This document shows, one piece after another, positions 5,369 to 12,593 of a DNA stretch of 12,593 nt. The notes below the pieces were generated by a model that saw nothing but the letters and a program-made list of their open reading frames with translations, had not been told where the DNA came from and made no database searches. Made by a program: the position numbers and the translations under genes. This DNA is from Sulfuricurvum sp. (GTDB taxonomy: Bacteria; Campylobacterota; Campylobacteria; Campylobacterales; Sulfurimonadaceae), in contig JAGXHZ010000039.1 in NCBI GenBank assembly GCA_024635855.1, forward strand, positions 1 to 12,593, written 5' to 3'. Within the stretch, counting starts at the first letter, position 1; each line of letters starts with the position of its first letter.

Positions 5369-6646
5369 ATGCGATTCATTACCACTTTTTCCTTTTTTCT
5401 ACTTAGTATGAGTGCAAGTGCTTTAACGCTAGAGGAAGCGATTGAAAAAACGTTAAAAACACACCCAAATGGTCAAATTGCTTCTTTGCAATACGAAAGC
5501 GCTATCGAAACGACCAAGAGTGCTGATTCGGCGCTGTATCCTCGCATCGACGCAAATGCCAACTATTTCCCAACCAAAACGTTTGTCATGCCAACCAATG
5601 GAGCATTTGCGACCAAACAAAGTGATAGTTTTCACGGTGACATTAGCGGATCGTATTCGTTGTGGGATTTTGGACGTTCTCGTGATCGATATACTTCTGC
5701 TTTGCGTACGCAAGAGGGTGCAGGTTCGACGAAAAAATTGACTCAGAATGAACTCATCGAGAAAGTTTGGAATACGTATTATAGTGTTGCAGTTACAGCT
5801 TCATTGATCGATACGGCTGAAGCTTCGGTAAAATTTTATGAAGGTCAGTTCAAGCAGGCGCTCAATATGCGTAAAAGCGGATTAAAAACAGAGGCGGATG
5901 AGTTGCGCTTTAGAGCATCTCTTTTGGAAGCGCAAGATCGTGCCTTGCGAGCCAAGATTGACTACGATAAGGTCTCTTTGTCACTGGGGATTTTGATCGG
6001 AAGTGATGAATTGGCAGCTGTTAACCAATCCAGTTTAGATCAGCGTTGCGAAATGCTGTCCCTTCAAAATATCTCTTTGGAAACTCTGCGACAAAAATTA
6101 CGCGACAATAATCCTCAGCTAAAAGCTTTACGTTTGTCTATTGACTCTCTCAAAGCTTTATCGGATGCGGCAAATAATGAAAAATACGGAAATGTAGCAC
6201 TGGTAGGCTCGTATGGCTATGATAATTCTCTCTCGGCGTATGACAGCTATCAAGCAGGAGTTGTGGGGACGATACCGTTGTATGATGGTGGTAAGCTCTC
6301 AGCAGAAGGGCAAAAAAGCCGTATTGCCTATACGATAGCCCAAAAAGAGTTTGAGAATGTTGAGCGTCTATTGTGGCAAGAAATATATGGCGCGTATCGT
6401 GATTTCAAACGTGCTGATGAGTCGATAAAATCCAAAGAGAGTGTTATTGCTGCTACCACAAAATCATTGCACCTCATTGGAGGACGATATGCGCAAGGAT
6501 TAGCAACCTATGTGGATGTATTGGAGTCTCAAAGCACGTTAGACAGTGCAGAATCTGAGTTAGCCCAAGTAAAATATCAAAAAATAAGTGCGTATGCACA
6601 CGTGCAAAAACTACTCAATGAAGGTAATGGAAATGATAAAAAATAA
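5369..6646 (+). CDS. TolC-family outer membrane efflux channel
   Basis: This is an outer-membrane factor forming the exit duct of a tripartite efflux or secretion complex. The 425-residue precursor has a signal peptide (FITTFSFFLLSMSASA) with likely cleavage after A18. The mature protein begins LTLEEAIEKTLKTHP, the standard opening of OEP-domain proteins. The two OEP repeats are visible: the first with WDFGRSRDRY and long helices (about 100-210), the second with VVGTIPLYDGGKLSAEGQ (about 295-315). The family-typical ending GRYAQGLATYVDVLESQSTLDSAESELA follows. Length and layout match TolC relatives that assemble as trimers. It is the first gene of a four-gene operon and overlaps the adaptor gene by 14 nt. 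The next three genes supply adaptor, permease and ATPase, so this channel is probably dedicated to that pump. The exact subfamily and substrate cannot be read from the sequence. Confidence 0.92.
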   Translation: MRFITTFSFFLLSMSASALTLEEAIEKTLKTHPNGQIASLQYESAIETTKSADSALYPRIDANANYFPTKTFVMPTNGAFATKQSDSFHGDISGSYSLWDFGRSRDRYTSALRTQEGAGSTKKLTQNELIEKVWNTYYSVAVTASLIDTAEASVKFYEGQFKQALNMRKSGLKTEADELRFRASLLEAQDRALRAKIDYDKVSLSLGILIGSDELAAVNQSSLDQRCEMLSLQNISLETLRQKLRDNNPQLKALRLSIDSLKALSDAANNEKYGNVALVGSYGYDNSLSAYDSYQAGVVGTIPLYDGGKLSAEGQKSRIAYTIAQKEFENVERLLWQEIYGAYRDFKRADESIKSKESVIAATTKSLHLIGGRYAQGLATYVDVLESQSTLDSAESELAQVKYQKISAYAHVQKLLNEGNGNDKK

Positions 6647-7571
6647 ATATGTTTGGATGGGATTGGTAGCTTTTGTAGTAGCAGTTGTTGCGGTGTACGT
6701 AAAGCTCCAAGCTCAAAAAATACCCGAGGTATTAGCTAATAAAGGAGCACCCAAGTCAACATTTGTCAGCGGAATAGGGACGATTGAGGCCAAAGAGATA
6801 GTCGTGCTCGCTCCCAAAACAACGTCCAAGCTTGCGGAGTTGTTTGCCGATGAGGGTGATGTGATTCGAGAGGGTCAAGTGCTGGCAAAAATGGAAATCT
6901 CAGAACTGCGCGGAAATTTACAAGAGAGCACGGCAACGATTGCTAAAAGCCGTGCTCAATTGGCATCCCAAAATGCGATTATCGAGGATTTAAAAGCCAA
7001 AAAGAATCTAGCAGATACGACGCTTTCTCGTTACACGACTCTTTTAAAAGGGGGATTTGTAACCCAAGCCGAGTTTGACAGTGCACAAGCAGGAGCACAA
7101 AGTGCCGCAGCGCAATTGATAAGTGCCAAAGAAAATCTGAAAATCTCCAAATATGACATTGAAAAATCCCTTGCGACACGTACGAGCCAACAAGATAAAA
7201 TTGATGATTTGACCTTACTTTCACCATTTGATGGAATCGTCGTTTCGCGTGATTTTGAAGCAGGGAGTACCGTAGGTGCAGGGATGGCAGTGTTTCGACT
7301 CGCCAATCCCAAAACACTGTGGATTAAAACTTACATCGATGAGCGTCAAAGTGCAAAAATAAAAGTAGGGCAAAATGCAACAGTCATTCTCAGATCGTTT
7401 CCGGATCAGAAATTTTCAGGTAAAGTGGTTCGAATCGGGGTGGAGAGTGACCGTATTACGGAAGAACGTGTTGTGTATGTTGGCTTGGACAGTATTCCCA
7501 ATCCTTTGCATATCGGTGAGCAAGCGGAAACGGTTATCGATATTTCATCTAAAGCAAAAATAGAATTATGA
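6633..7571 (+). CDS. HlyD/MacA-type periplasmic adaptor (membrane fusion protein)
   Basis: This adaptor links the inner-membrane ABC transporter to the TolC-like channel. The 312-residue protein has an N-terminal membrane anchor (about 6-24) and no obvious lipobox. The first half of the lipoyl-like domain is about 45-86 (GTIEAKEIVVLAPKTTSKL, GDVIREGQVLAKM). A long coiled-coil hairpin rich in Ala, Gln and Lys spans about 91-190. The second lipoyl half carries the hallmark LLSPFDGIVVSRDFEAGSTV (195-214), and a beta-barrel follows (about 228-305). I chose the ATG at 6633 because it starts just before the membrane helix and has AAGG 8 nt upstream. An earlier in-frame ATG would extend into channel coding sequence with no ribosome site. 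It overlaps the channel gene by 14 nt and the permease gene by ATGA, indicating translational coupling. It is closest in style to MacA or DevB adaptors; substrate unknown. Confidence 0.9.
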   Translation: MIKNKYVWMGLVAFVVAVVAVYVKLQAQKIPEVLANKGAPKSTFVSGIGTIEAKEIVVLAPKTTSKLAELFADEGDVIREGQVLAKMEISELRGNLQESTATIAKSRAQLASQNAIIEDLKAKKNLADTTLSRYTTLLKGGFVTQAEFDSAQAGAQSAAAQLISAKENLKISKYDIEKSLATRTSQQDKIDDLTLLSPFDGIVVSRDFEAGSTVGAGMAVFRLANPKTLWIKTYIDERQSAKIKVGQNATVILRSFPDQKFSGKVVRIGVESDRITEERVVYVGLDSIPNPLHIGEQAETVIDISSKAKIEL

Positions 7572-8704
7572 TTAATCTCGCACAACGTGATATTGCTCAT
7601 TCTCTGGGTAAGTTTATCGTCACCGCATTGGGGGTTGGGATGCTCATTGGTGTGGTGCTCATTATGATCGGTGTGTATCGGGGAATGGTGCACGACTCGA
7701 TGATCGTCCCCAATGATATAGCAGCCGATTTATGGGTGGTACAAAAAGATACCCTTGGACCTTTTGCCGAAAACTCACGACTCCATGAAGATCTCAAATA
7801 TTCGCTCAAAGGATTTTTAGGGGTGGATGAGGTGCATCCTATCACCTTTCAAAGCCTCCAAATTTTTCAAACTAAGAAGCCGATACGGGTCTTTGCCTTG
7901 GGCTATGATGTATTTAGCAGCTATGCGCCATATACTCTTAGTGTTGGACGTTCCATTCAAATCCCCCACAAAGAGATCATCGTCGATAGCAAAACGGGAT
8001 TTAAGCTCGGAGATTCCATACCGCTTGGGCGTGAAATGTATACGGTTGTAGGAATGACGCACAAAGCCGTCTCTTCAGGCGGTGATCCAATGATTTATTT
8101 GGATCTAAGTGAGGCGCAAGAGCTGCAATTTTTGTTTAGCAACGAGCAAATCCGCAATGACCGCTTCCGTGGAGGAAACAGCGTTTCAACCTCTACGGTC
8201 AATACGATTGTTTTGACTCTCAAAGAAGGGTTTGATTCAAAAACGGTGGCGAGAGAAATCCAGCGTTGGAAACATCAAGAAGTGTATACGGCGCAAGAAC
8301 AGAGTGATATTCTCACTAAAAATCTCATTGAACGCTCTGCTAAGCAAATAGGGATGTTCACCGTGATTTTACTCATCGTCTCGTCGGTGATTATTTCACT
8401 TATTATCTACACGATGACGATCGGTAAAATGAAAGAGATAGCCATTTTAAAACTCATAGGAGCACCCAATATCATCATTACGAAGATGATTGGACAGCAA
8501 TCGTTATTACTGGGAATTCTTGCGTTTATCGGTGGAAATATCTTTGCCAATGCAAGTGCTAACTTTTTCCCAAAAACGGTCATCCTTATCCCTACTGATG
8601 CACTAAAACTTTTTATTGTCATCATTATCGTGAGTATTTTGGCATCCCTTTCGGGTATTCGTACGGCACTTCGTGTTGATCCATCCAGTGCGATTGGGGG
8701 ATAA
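7568..8704 (+). CDS. ABC transporter permease, FtsX/MacB/DevC type
   Basis: This is an inner-membrane permease of the type VII (MacB-like, mechanotransmission) ABC family. The 378-residue protein has one N-terminal membrane helix (about 15-36) and a large periplasmic domain (about 40-255). Three C-terminal helices follow (about 262-284, 309-328 and 344-365), the four-helix layout of FtsX, LolCE and MacB. A cytoplasmic coupling segment, KMKEIAILKLIGAPN (287-301), is typical for contact with the ATPase. Unlike MacB there is no fused ATPase domain; that is the next gene, as in cyanobacterial DevBCA. The gene starts in an ATGA overlap with the adaptor stop, and its TAA directly abuts the ATPase ATG. 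Such permeases do not form a classic channel but squeeze periplasmic substrate out through the adaptor and TolC. Candidate substrates include peptides, lipids or drugs; none is indicated. Confidence 0.9.
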   Translation: MINLAQRDIAHSLGKFIVTALGVGMLIGVVLIMIGVYRGMVHDSMIVPNDIAADLWVVQKDTLGPFAENSRLHEDLKYSLKGFLGVDEVHPITFQSLQIFQTKKPIRVFALGYDVFSSYAPYTLSVGRSIQIPHKEIIVDSKTGFKLGDSIPLGREMYTVVGMTHKAVSSGGDPMIYLDLSEAQELQFLFSNEQIRNDRFRGGNSVSTSTVNTIVLTLKEGFDSKTVAREIQRWKHQEVYTAQEQSDILTKNLIERSAKQIGMFTVILLIVSSVIISLIIYTMTIGKMKEIAILKLIGAPNIIITKMIGQQSLLLGILAFIGGNIFANASANFFPKTVILIPTDALKLFIVIIIVSILASLSGIRTALRVDPSSAIGG

Positions 8705-9394
8705 ATGAGTATGCCAATAATAGCCATGAGTGGTATTTCAAAAACGTACGGAATGGGTGATAGTGCCGTTACTGCGATTAAAGAGGCGACATTCGAGATC
8801 TTTTCAGGAGAAACGGTGGCACTTCTAGGTCCCAGCGGTTCGGGAAAAACAACGCTTATTACGATGATAGGGTGTATCACGGAACCTTCAAGCGGGAAAC
8901 TTGTCCTAAATGGTGACATAGTGTACGACGAAAAATGGCTTATCCATGATGAGCGCAAGCTTCGCCGTGAGAATATCGGATTTATTTTTCAGGCACACAA
9001 TTTGATCCCTTTTTTGAATGTATTGGAAAATGTAACTTTAGTCCCACAGATGAATGGGGTGTCTACAAAGGATTCTAACGCCAAAGCCAGAGAACTGTTG
9101 GAGTATTTGGGAGTAGGGGACAAAGAAAAAAAAATGCCCTCACAGCTCTCAGGGGGTCAAAGCCAAAGGGTGGCTATCGCAAGGTCGCTTGCTAATAATC
9201 CTAAAATCATCCTCGCCGATGAACCGACTGCCGCATTGGATGGTGAGAGAGCACTTTCTGTCATGGAGTTACTGCGAAAACTTGCCCATGAACAGCAGGT
9301 TGCTATTGTCGTTGTCACTCACGATGAGCGCATGCTGCCACTATTTGATCGGATTTTGAGGGTTGAGGATGGAGTAGTGCGAGAGGAAAAGTAG
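8705..9394 (+). CDS. ABC transporter ATPase, LolD/MacB type
   Basis: This is the cytoplasmic ATPase that powers the permease encoded just upstream. The 229-residue length is standard for the stand-alone LolD/FtsE/MacB-type subunit. All motifs are present and intact: Walker A GPSGSGKTT (42-50), Q-loop FQAHNL (95-100), signature LSGGQSQRVAIA (148-159), Walker B IILADEPTAALD (168-179), and the switch His206 in VVVTHDER. The sequence IFQAHNLIPFLNVLENVTL is typical of the MacB/LolD branch. The ATG at 8705 follows the permease TAA with no gap, so translation is probably coupled; a second ATG two codons later is possible. It is the last gene of the operon. No clear hairpin terminator is seen in the 55 bp before the convergent tRNA gene. 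Branch assignment is firm, substrate unknown. Confidence 0.93.
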   Translation: MSMPIIAMSGISKTYGMGDSAVTAIKEATFEIFSGETVALLGPSGSGKTTLITMIGCITEPSSGKLVLNGDIVYDEKWLIHDERKLRRENIGFIFQAHNLIPFLNVLENVTLVPQMNGVSTKDSNAKARELLEYLGVGDKEKKMPSQLSGGQSQRVAIARSLANNPKIILADEPTAALDGERALSVMELLRKLAHEQQVAIVVVTHDERMLPLFDRILRVEDGVVREEK

Positions 9395-9449
9395 ATATTA
9401 TACGAAAGTACATTAAAAATATGGATTGTGTTAGAGGGAATTTAATGGG

Positions 9450-9539
9450 TGGCGGACGAGGAGAGATTCGAACTCTCGGTACCGTTGCCAGTACGTCTCC
9501 TTAGCAGGGAGGTGGATTCAGCCGCTTTCCTACTCGTCC
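9450..9539 (-). tRNA. tRNA-Ser(GCU)
   Basis: On the minus strand a 90-nt serine tRNA can be folded, with CCA encoded (9452-9450). The acceptor stem pairs GGACGAG (9539-9533) with CTCGTCC (9460-9454), with discriminator G. The anticodon loop is CTGCTAA with anticodon GCT at 9505-9503, decoding AGC/AGU. The long class II variable arm forms a 6-bp stem capped by GCAA. The T arm is GAGAG-TTCGAAT-CTCTC. The base of the anticodon stem has one C-A mismatch. A minus-strand TATAAT (9566-9561) is a plausible promoter. It lies downstream of pyrF in the same direction. Confidence 0.95.
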
Positions 9540-9560
9540 GTATATGTCTAAGAGGGCGTA

Positions 9561-9566
9561 ATTATA
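9561..9566 (-). promoter_or_regulatory. Candidate -10 box for tRNA-Ser
   Basis: Read on the minus strand, a consensus TATAAT lies 21 nt upstream of the first tRNA base, within GACTATAATTACG. No matching -35 at 17 bp is evident. It sits in the 82-bp gap between pyrF and the tRNA, which holds nothing else I recognise. Confidence 0.5.
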
Positions 9567-9621
9567 GTCAGGCTTAGATAACAAGCACCTTAAATAGGTA
9601 CTTAATAGATGCAAGATAATC

Positions 9622-10305
9622 TTATAAACTGGCAATAATTTTTTGTACTACTAAAGCAGGGTCTTGGGAAGCATAGATCGGTCGTCCTACGACGATAAAA
9701 TTGACCTTGGCATTGTGTGCTACTTCGATGGTAGCGACACGTTCTTGGTCTCCGGCATCCTCACCAAACGGTCGAATACCGGGGGTGAGAGTGATAAAGG
9801 CATTGGAAGTAAGGGATTTGATCGAAGCGCTTTCATACGCACTGCACACAACTCCATCAAGACCGGCTTCATGGGCATCTTGCGCAAATTGATCGGCTTT
9901 ATCAGCGATGGATTTTTCGTATACATGAGTAAATTCATTTTCATCAAAAGAGGTCAATGCGGTAACGGCTAAAACTAACGGACGATTATCGTAGGGCTGA
10001 AGCCGTTTCATCACTTCAGTCATTGCTTTGCGACCGGCAGAGGCATGAACGTTAAACATATCAACGCCAAGTCCCATGATGGATTCGGCAGAGTCTGCCA
10101 TTGTATTGGGAATATCGTAGAGTTTTAAATCGAGAAAAATTTTTAAATCGGGATTGATCTGCTTAATCGCATCAATGAACGGTTTCCCATCCCGAATGTA
10201 AGAGCGAAGTCCTACTTTTAGCCAGAGCGGATAGTGTTTTATTTTTTCAATAAGTTCTAAATTGTCTTGCATTGTAGGTAGATCCAGTGCGACGCAAAGT
10301 TCCAT
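9622..10305 (-). CDS. pyrF: Orotidine 5'-phosphate decarboxylase
   Basis: This enzyme converts OMP to UMP, the last step of de novo pyrimidine synthesis, in the cytoplasm. The 227-residue length is normal for the bacterial enzyme. Active-site motifs are intact: D8 in VALDLP, K30 in LWLKVG, and the catalytic D59-x-K61-x-x-D64 in FLDLKLYDIPNT. H87 lies in NVHASAG, the phosphate-binding TPGIRP at 174-179, and VVGRPIY at 205-211. The start ATG at 10305 has AAAGGT 7 nt upstream, and a minus-strand TATACT (10336-10331) is a likely -10. The gene stands alone among unrelated neighbours, with tRNA-Ser downstream on the same strand, which is normal for pyrF in this phylum. No sign of transfer or damage. 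Confidence 0.97.
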   Translation of the reverse strand: MELCVALDLPTMQDNLELIEKIKHYPLWLKVGLRSYIRDGKPFIDAIKQINPDLKIFLDLKLYDIPNTMADSAESIMGLGVDMFNVHASAGRKAMTEVMKRLQPYDNRPLVLAVTALTSFDENEFTHVYEKSIADKADQFAQDAHEAGLDGVVCSAYESASIKSLTSNAFITLTPGIRPFGEDAGDQERVATIEVAHNAKVNFIVVGRPIYASQDPALVVQKIIASL

Positions 10306-10330
10306 AATATACCTTTTTGATAGTTGTAAA

Positions 10331-10336
10331 AGTATA
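10331..10336 (-). promoter_or_regulatory. Candidate -10 box for pyrF
   Basis: On the minus strand TTTGCTATACT gives an extended-like -10 TATACT about 25 nt upstream of the pyrF ATG. No clear -35 is present. The promoter is divergent from that of the YceI-family gene. Confidence 0.4.
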
Positions 10337-10396
10337 GCAAAGCTTAAATATTTTCCCCATTAACTGAGAGTTAAGAAATCATTCTAAAAAACATAC

Positions 10397-10402
10397 TACA
10401 AT
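10397..10402 (+). promoter_or_regulatory. Candidate -10 box for the YceI-family gene
   Basis: TACAAT lies 30 bp upstream of the GTG start, followed by an AT-rich leader and the ribosome site AAAGGAAG (10421-10428). It is identical in sequence to the candidate arsB -10 box. No -35 is recognised. Confidence 0.4.
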
Positions 10403-10432
10403 AAATAAATTTTTCTAATTAAAGGAAGTTCT

Positions 10433-10999
10433 GTGAAGCATCATTTTATTACTACGGTTGTGTCAAGTTTATTGTTTGGGTCAATGTCATTATGTGCTGC
10501 ACCTTATAGTGTGGATACTTCTCACTCAAGTGTTGGGTTTAAAGTAAAACACATGATGATTAGTACAGTTAGCGGTAATTTTAGCGGTTTCAGCGGATCG
10601 TATGATTTGGAGAAGGGCGTACTTAAATCATTGAGCGGTACCGTAAAAGCATCGACTATAAATACTGGAATTGAAAAACGTGATGAGCATTTACGCAGTG
10701 CTGATTTTTTTGATGTAATAAAATATCCTGAGATTACATTTGCAATGCTGTCTCAAAAGGGAAAAAAAGTTACTGGAAATTTAAGCATGCATGGCATAAC
10801 AAAAAAAGTAGTATTGGATATGGACATAGGCGGGGTAATGACTGATAATAGCGGAACTCAACGATCAGGTTTGACGTTGGAAGGTAAAATCAATCGCAAA
10901 GATTTCGGATTGAATTGGAATAAGGCTATTGAAGCCGGCGGAGTTGTTGTGGGTGATGAAGTGAAAATGATGATAGAAATTGAGGGAATAGCAGATTAA
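10433..10999 (+). CDS. YceI-family periplasmic lipid-binding protein
   Basis: This is a secreted YceI-family protein, a lipocalin-like beta-barrel that in characterised members binds long isoprenoid or polyprenoid chains in the periplasm. The 188-residue precursor starts at GTG (10433), supported by AAAGGAAG just upstream. It has a signal peptide (HHFITTVVSSLLFGSMSLCA) cleaved around AA-PYSVDTSHS. The domain pattern is clear: YSVDTSHSSVGFKVKHM, VSGNFSGFSGSYDLE, GIEKRDEHLRSADFFDVIKYPEITF and the ending GLNWNKAIEAGGVVVGDEVKMMIEIEG. A Cys-Ala at the signal end (LCAAP) could suggest a lipobox, but the order LCA-A has no typical LxxC spacing, so I favour signal peptidase I. It is monocistronic. 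Its last codons form part of a hairpin shared with convergent valS. The physiological ligand is unknown; quinone-related isoprenoids are possible by family. Confidence 0.93.
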   Translation: MKHHFITTVVSSLLFGSMSLCAAPYSVDTSHSSVGFKVKHMMISTVSGNFSGFSGSYDLEKGVLKSLSGTVKASTINTGIEKRDEHLRSADFFDVIKYPEITFAMLSQKGKKVTGNLSMHGITKKVVLDMDIGGVMTDNSGTQRSGLTLEGKINRKDFGLNWNKAIEAGGVVVGDEVKMMIEIEGIAD

Positions 11000-11010
11000 A
11001 TTCTGCTATT
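10987..11010. terminator. Hairpin spanning both stop codons of convergent genes
   Basis: A perfect 9-bp stem (10987-10995 with 11002-11010) and 6-nt loop TTAAAT lie where the YceI-family gene and valS converge, 9 bp apart. The YceI stop TAA (10997-10999) is in the loop and the valS stop begins at the stem end. Neither strand has a strong T-run after the stem, so it may work as a weak bidirectional terminator or 3'-end stabiliser. Confidence 0.5.
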
Positions 11011-12593
11011 AGCTTTGCAATGACCCCAATTGAACGTCGATTTTTGCTATTTTGTCTTGCGCATCGGCTAAGCCATTTCGATTTTCAGTAATGACAGCTT
11101 CGGGAGCATTGGCAACAAAGCGCTCGTTGGAGAGCATACCGCTTAGTTTATCTGCTTCTTTTTGAAGTTTTTCACGCTGTTTACTCAGGCGGTCGATGAT
11201 GGGTGACAAATCAATTGCTTCGGTTGGGATATACACTTCAACGCTCTCACCAATGTCACTGATTGCATTATCAATTTTACTGTCTGTGAATTTTAGGGTT
11301 TCAACTTTTCCCAAGCGTGCGATGAAGGGCTCCATCATGGTGTGGTTTCCACTACATTTTACATAAGCTAGAGGGATTTTTTGGTTCCCGCAATCAACAA
11401 GTGTTTTAGCCCTGCGGATAGTGATAATGGCATCCATGATAATGGCAAACTCTGCTTCAATCTTCTCATCAACAGTGACATCTTCAGGATACGTCATTAC
11501 CATAATCGAATTGCCCTCTTCGAGAGAGGTTCCTGAGAGTTCATGATAAAGATACTCAGTGATAAACGGCATAAACGGATGCATGAGCTTCATTGACTCT
11601 TTGAAGATACTTCCCAGCTCATGAACACTCTCTTTGCTCGCTTTGCCAAGCTCGATTCCCCAGTCACAAAATTCATTCCACAAGAAGCGATAGAGGGTAG
11701 TTGCCGCATCATTAAAGCGATACTCATCCAAATACCCTCTCGTCTCAGCCGTAGCACGTCTGAAACGGCTTAGCATATAGCGACCCAATGGTGTAGTAAT
11801 CTCTTGTTGGGATAAATCTTTAAATGTTTCGACGTTCATTTGTAAAAACTTTGAGGCATTAAAAAGTTTATTGGTAAAGTTACGGCTTTGTTCGAGCTTG
11901 TCAGAACTGAGACGAATATCACGTCCTTGAACGGCTAAAACAGCAAGGGTAAAACGCAGGGCATCCGTACTGTACTGCTCTATCATATCCAGAGGATCGA
12001 TGACGTTGCCTTTGGATTTTGACATTTTTTGACCGTTTTCATCACGTACTAGTGCATGAAGGTAGATGTGTTTAAACGGGAGTTCTCCTGTAAAACTTTC
12101 TCCCATCATCATCATTCGCGCAACCCAGAAAAAGAGGATGTCAAATCCTGTAATAAGAAGGCTGTTGGGATAAAACTTTGCCATATCCTCACTTTGAAAC
12201 AGTGCATCAGCGCTCACGTCACCATTTCCCCATCCTAGTGTCGAGAAAGGCCATAATGCAGAGCTGAACCATGTATCCAAAACATCAGGGTCTTGCGTAA
12301 ATGAAGTGCTTGCACAATGCGGACATGATGAAGGATGCTCTTCAAGACTCGCCCACTCCTGATCGCAATCGTCACAGTAAAACACAGGGATACGGTGTCC
12401 CCACCACAGTTGGCGAGAGATACACCAGTCGCGCAGTTCTCCCATCCATGAGTTGTAGCTGTTGATCCAATGGGGCGGGAAAAACTGAGTGAGTCCGTCA
12501 TTGGTTTTATCGATAGAACCGCGTGCTACTTCTTTACGGACAAACCACTGCTTTGAGATGTACGGTTCAACGATATTTTTACAACGGTAACAG
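11009..12593 (-). CDS. valS: Valyl-tRNA synthetase, N-terminal part beyond window edge
   Basis: This class I aminoacyl-tRNA synthetase charges tRNA-Val and edits mis-charged Thr. The C-terminal 527 residues are visible and the reading frame is open to the window end. The visible part starts with CYRCKNIVEPYISKQWFV, a conserved ValRS stretch just after the editing domain. Next come WCISRQLWWGHRIP and a zinc ribbon with two Cys pairs (CDDC and CPHC), then DVLDTWFSSALWPFSTLGW. The KMSKS catalytic loop (KMSKSKGNVIDP) is at 12028-12014. After it are the anticodon-binding helical domain and the C-terminal coiled coil (IIDRLSKQREKLQKEADKL) that contacts tRNA, a typical ValRS ending. The ATG at 12445 is internal (NSWMGELRDW) and is not the start. 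The gene converges on the YceI-family gene with 9 bp between. No defects are visible. Confidence 0.97.
   Translation of the reverse strand, partial: CYRCKNIVEPYISKQWFVRKEVARGSIDKTNDGLTQFFPPHWINSYNSWMGELRDWCISRQLWWGHRIPVFYCDDCDQEWASLEEHPSSCPHCASTSFTQDPDVLDTWFSSALWPFSTLGWGNGDVSADALFQSEDMAKFYPNSLLITGFDILFFWVARMMMMGESFTGELPFKHIYLHALVRDENGQKMSKSKGNVIDPLDMIEQYSTDALRFTLAVLAVQGRDIRLSSDKLEQSRNFTNKLFNASKFLQMNVETFKDLSQQEITTPLGRYMLSRFRRATAETRGYLDEYRFNDAATTLYRFLWNEFCDWGIELGKASKESVHELGSIFKESMKLMHPFMPFITEYLYHELSGTSLEEGNSIMVMTYPEDVTVDEKIEAEFAIIMDAIITIRRAKTLVDCGNQKIPLAYVKCSGNHTMMEPFIARLGKVETLKFTDSKIDNAISDIGESVEVYIPTEAIDLSPIIDRLSKQREKLQKEADKLSGMLSNERFVANAPEAVITENRNGLADAQDKIAKIDVQLGSLQS

Noticed and set aside
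8407..8958. A 183-codon minus-strand frame across the permease-ATPase junction
   Set aside because: It is antisense to two well-supported ABC genes; the hydrophobic look comes from antisense of membrane-helix codons.
9395..9449. A terminator for the efflux operon
   Set aside because: I found no stem-loop followed by a T-run in these 55 bp; termination may be Rho-dependent or occur at the convergent tRNA.
9450..9621. A tRNA-associated integration site
   Set aside because: No integrase, no direct repeat of the tRNA 3' end and no foreign-looking genes are next to the tRNA.
12235..12501. Open frames overlapping valS near the window end, and the ATG at 12445 as the valS start
   Set aside because: ValRS sequence continues upstream of the ATG (HWINSYNSW...) to the window edge, so the ATG is internal and the overlapping frames are shadows.

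Overview
The window looks like ordinary chromosome from a Campylobacterota (epsilonproteobacterial) member. A free-living, sulfur-oxidising type such as Sulfuricurvum or Sulfurimonas is my best guess. That rests on the moderately AT-rich base composition, AT-rich intergenic regions, tightly packed genes with strong purine-rich ribosome sites, and the gene mix (c-di-GMP enzymes, a CZB-GGDEF protein, a stand-alone TolC/HlyD/ABC efflux operon). Genus and species are inference. No phage, transposase, CRISPR array or integron was seen.

Layout. (1) Positions 1-1691 hold an arsenic-resistance pair: a partial arsR on the minus strand and arsB on the plus strand, divergently arranged around an ATCAA-N6-TTGAT operator-like palindrome. 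A pair of REP-like hairpins sits in the arsB leader, and a hairpin terminator follows arsB. (2) Positions 1727-5255 hold two divergently transcribed diguanylate cyclase loci separated by a 314-bp AT-rich region with two strong palindromes. The minus-strand one is a membrane sensor-PAS-PAS-GGDEF protein split by a one-base frameshift. The plus-strand one is a soluble zinc-binding CZB-GGDEF protein with an extra N-terminal helical region. (3) Positions 5369-9394 are a four-gene operon, TolC-like outer-membrane channel, HlyD/MacA-like adaptor, FtsX/MacB-type permease and LolD/MacB-type ATPase, with genes overlapping or abutting. It encodes a complete tripartite ABC efflux machine. (4) Positions 9450-10305 hold tRNA-Ser(GCU) and pyrF, both on the minus strand. 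(5) Positions 10433-12593 hold a secreted YceI-family protein converging on the 3' part of valS; a hairpin covers both stop codons.

How they work together. ArsR would release the divergent promoter when arsenite or antimonite is present, allowing ArsB to extrude it. The two cyclases both make c-di-GMP but read different cues, one an extracytoplasmic signal (if its frameshift is not disabling) and one probably zinc. The efflux operon carries every structural part from cytoplasmic ATPase to outer membrane, but no regulator or substrate clue. The rest is housekeeping.

I did not find a convincing new system. The points most worth a second look are the frameshifted sensor cyclase, the N-terminally extended CZB-GGDEF protein, and the REP-doublet inserted between the ars operator and arsB.
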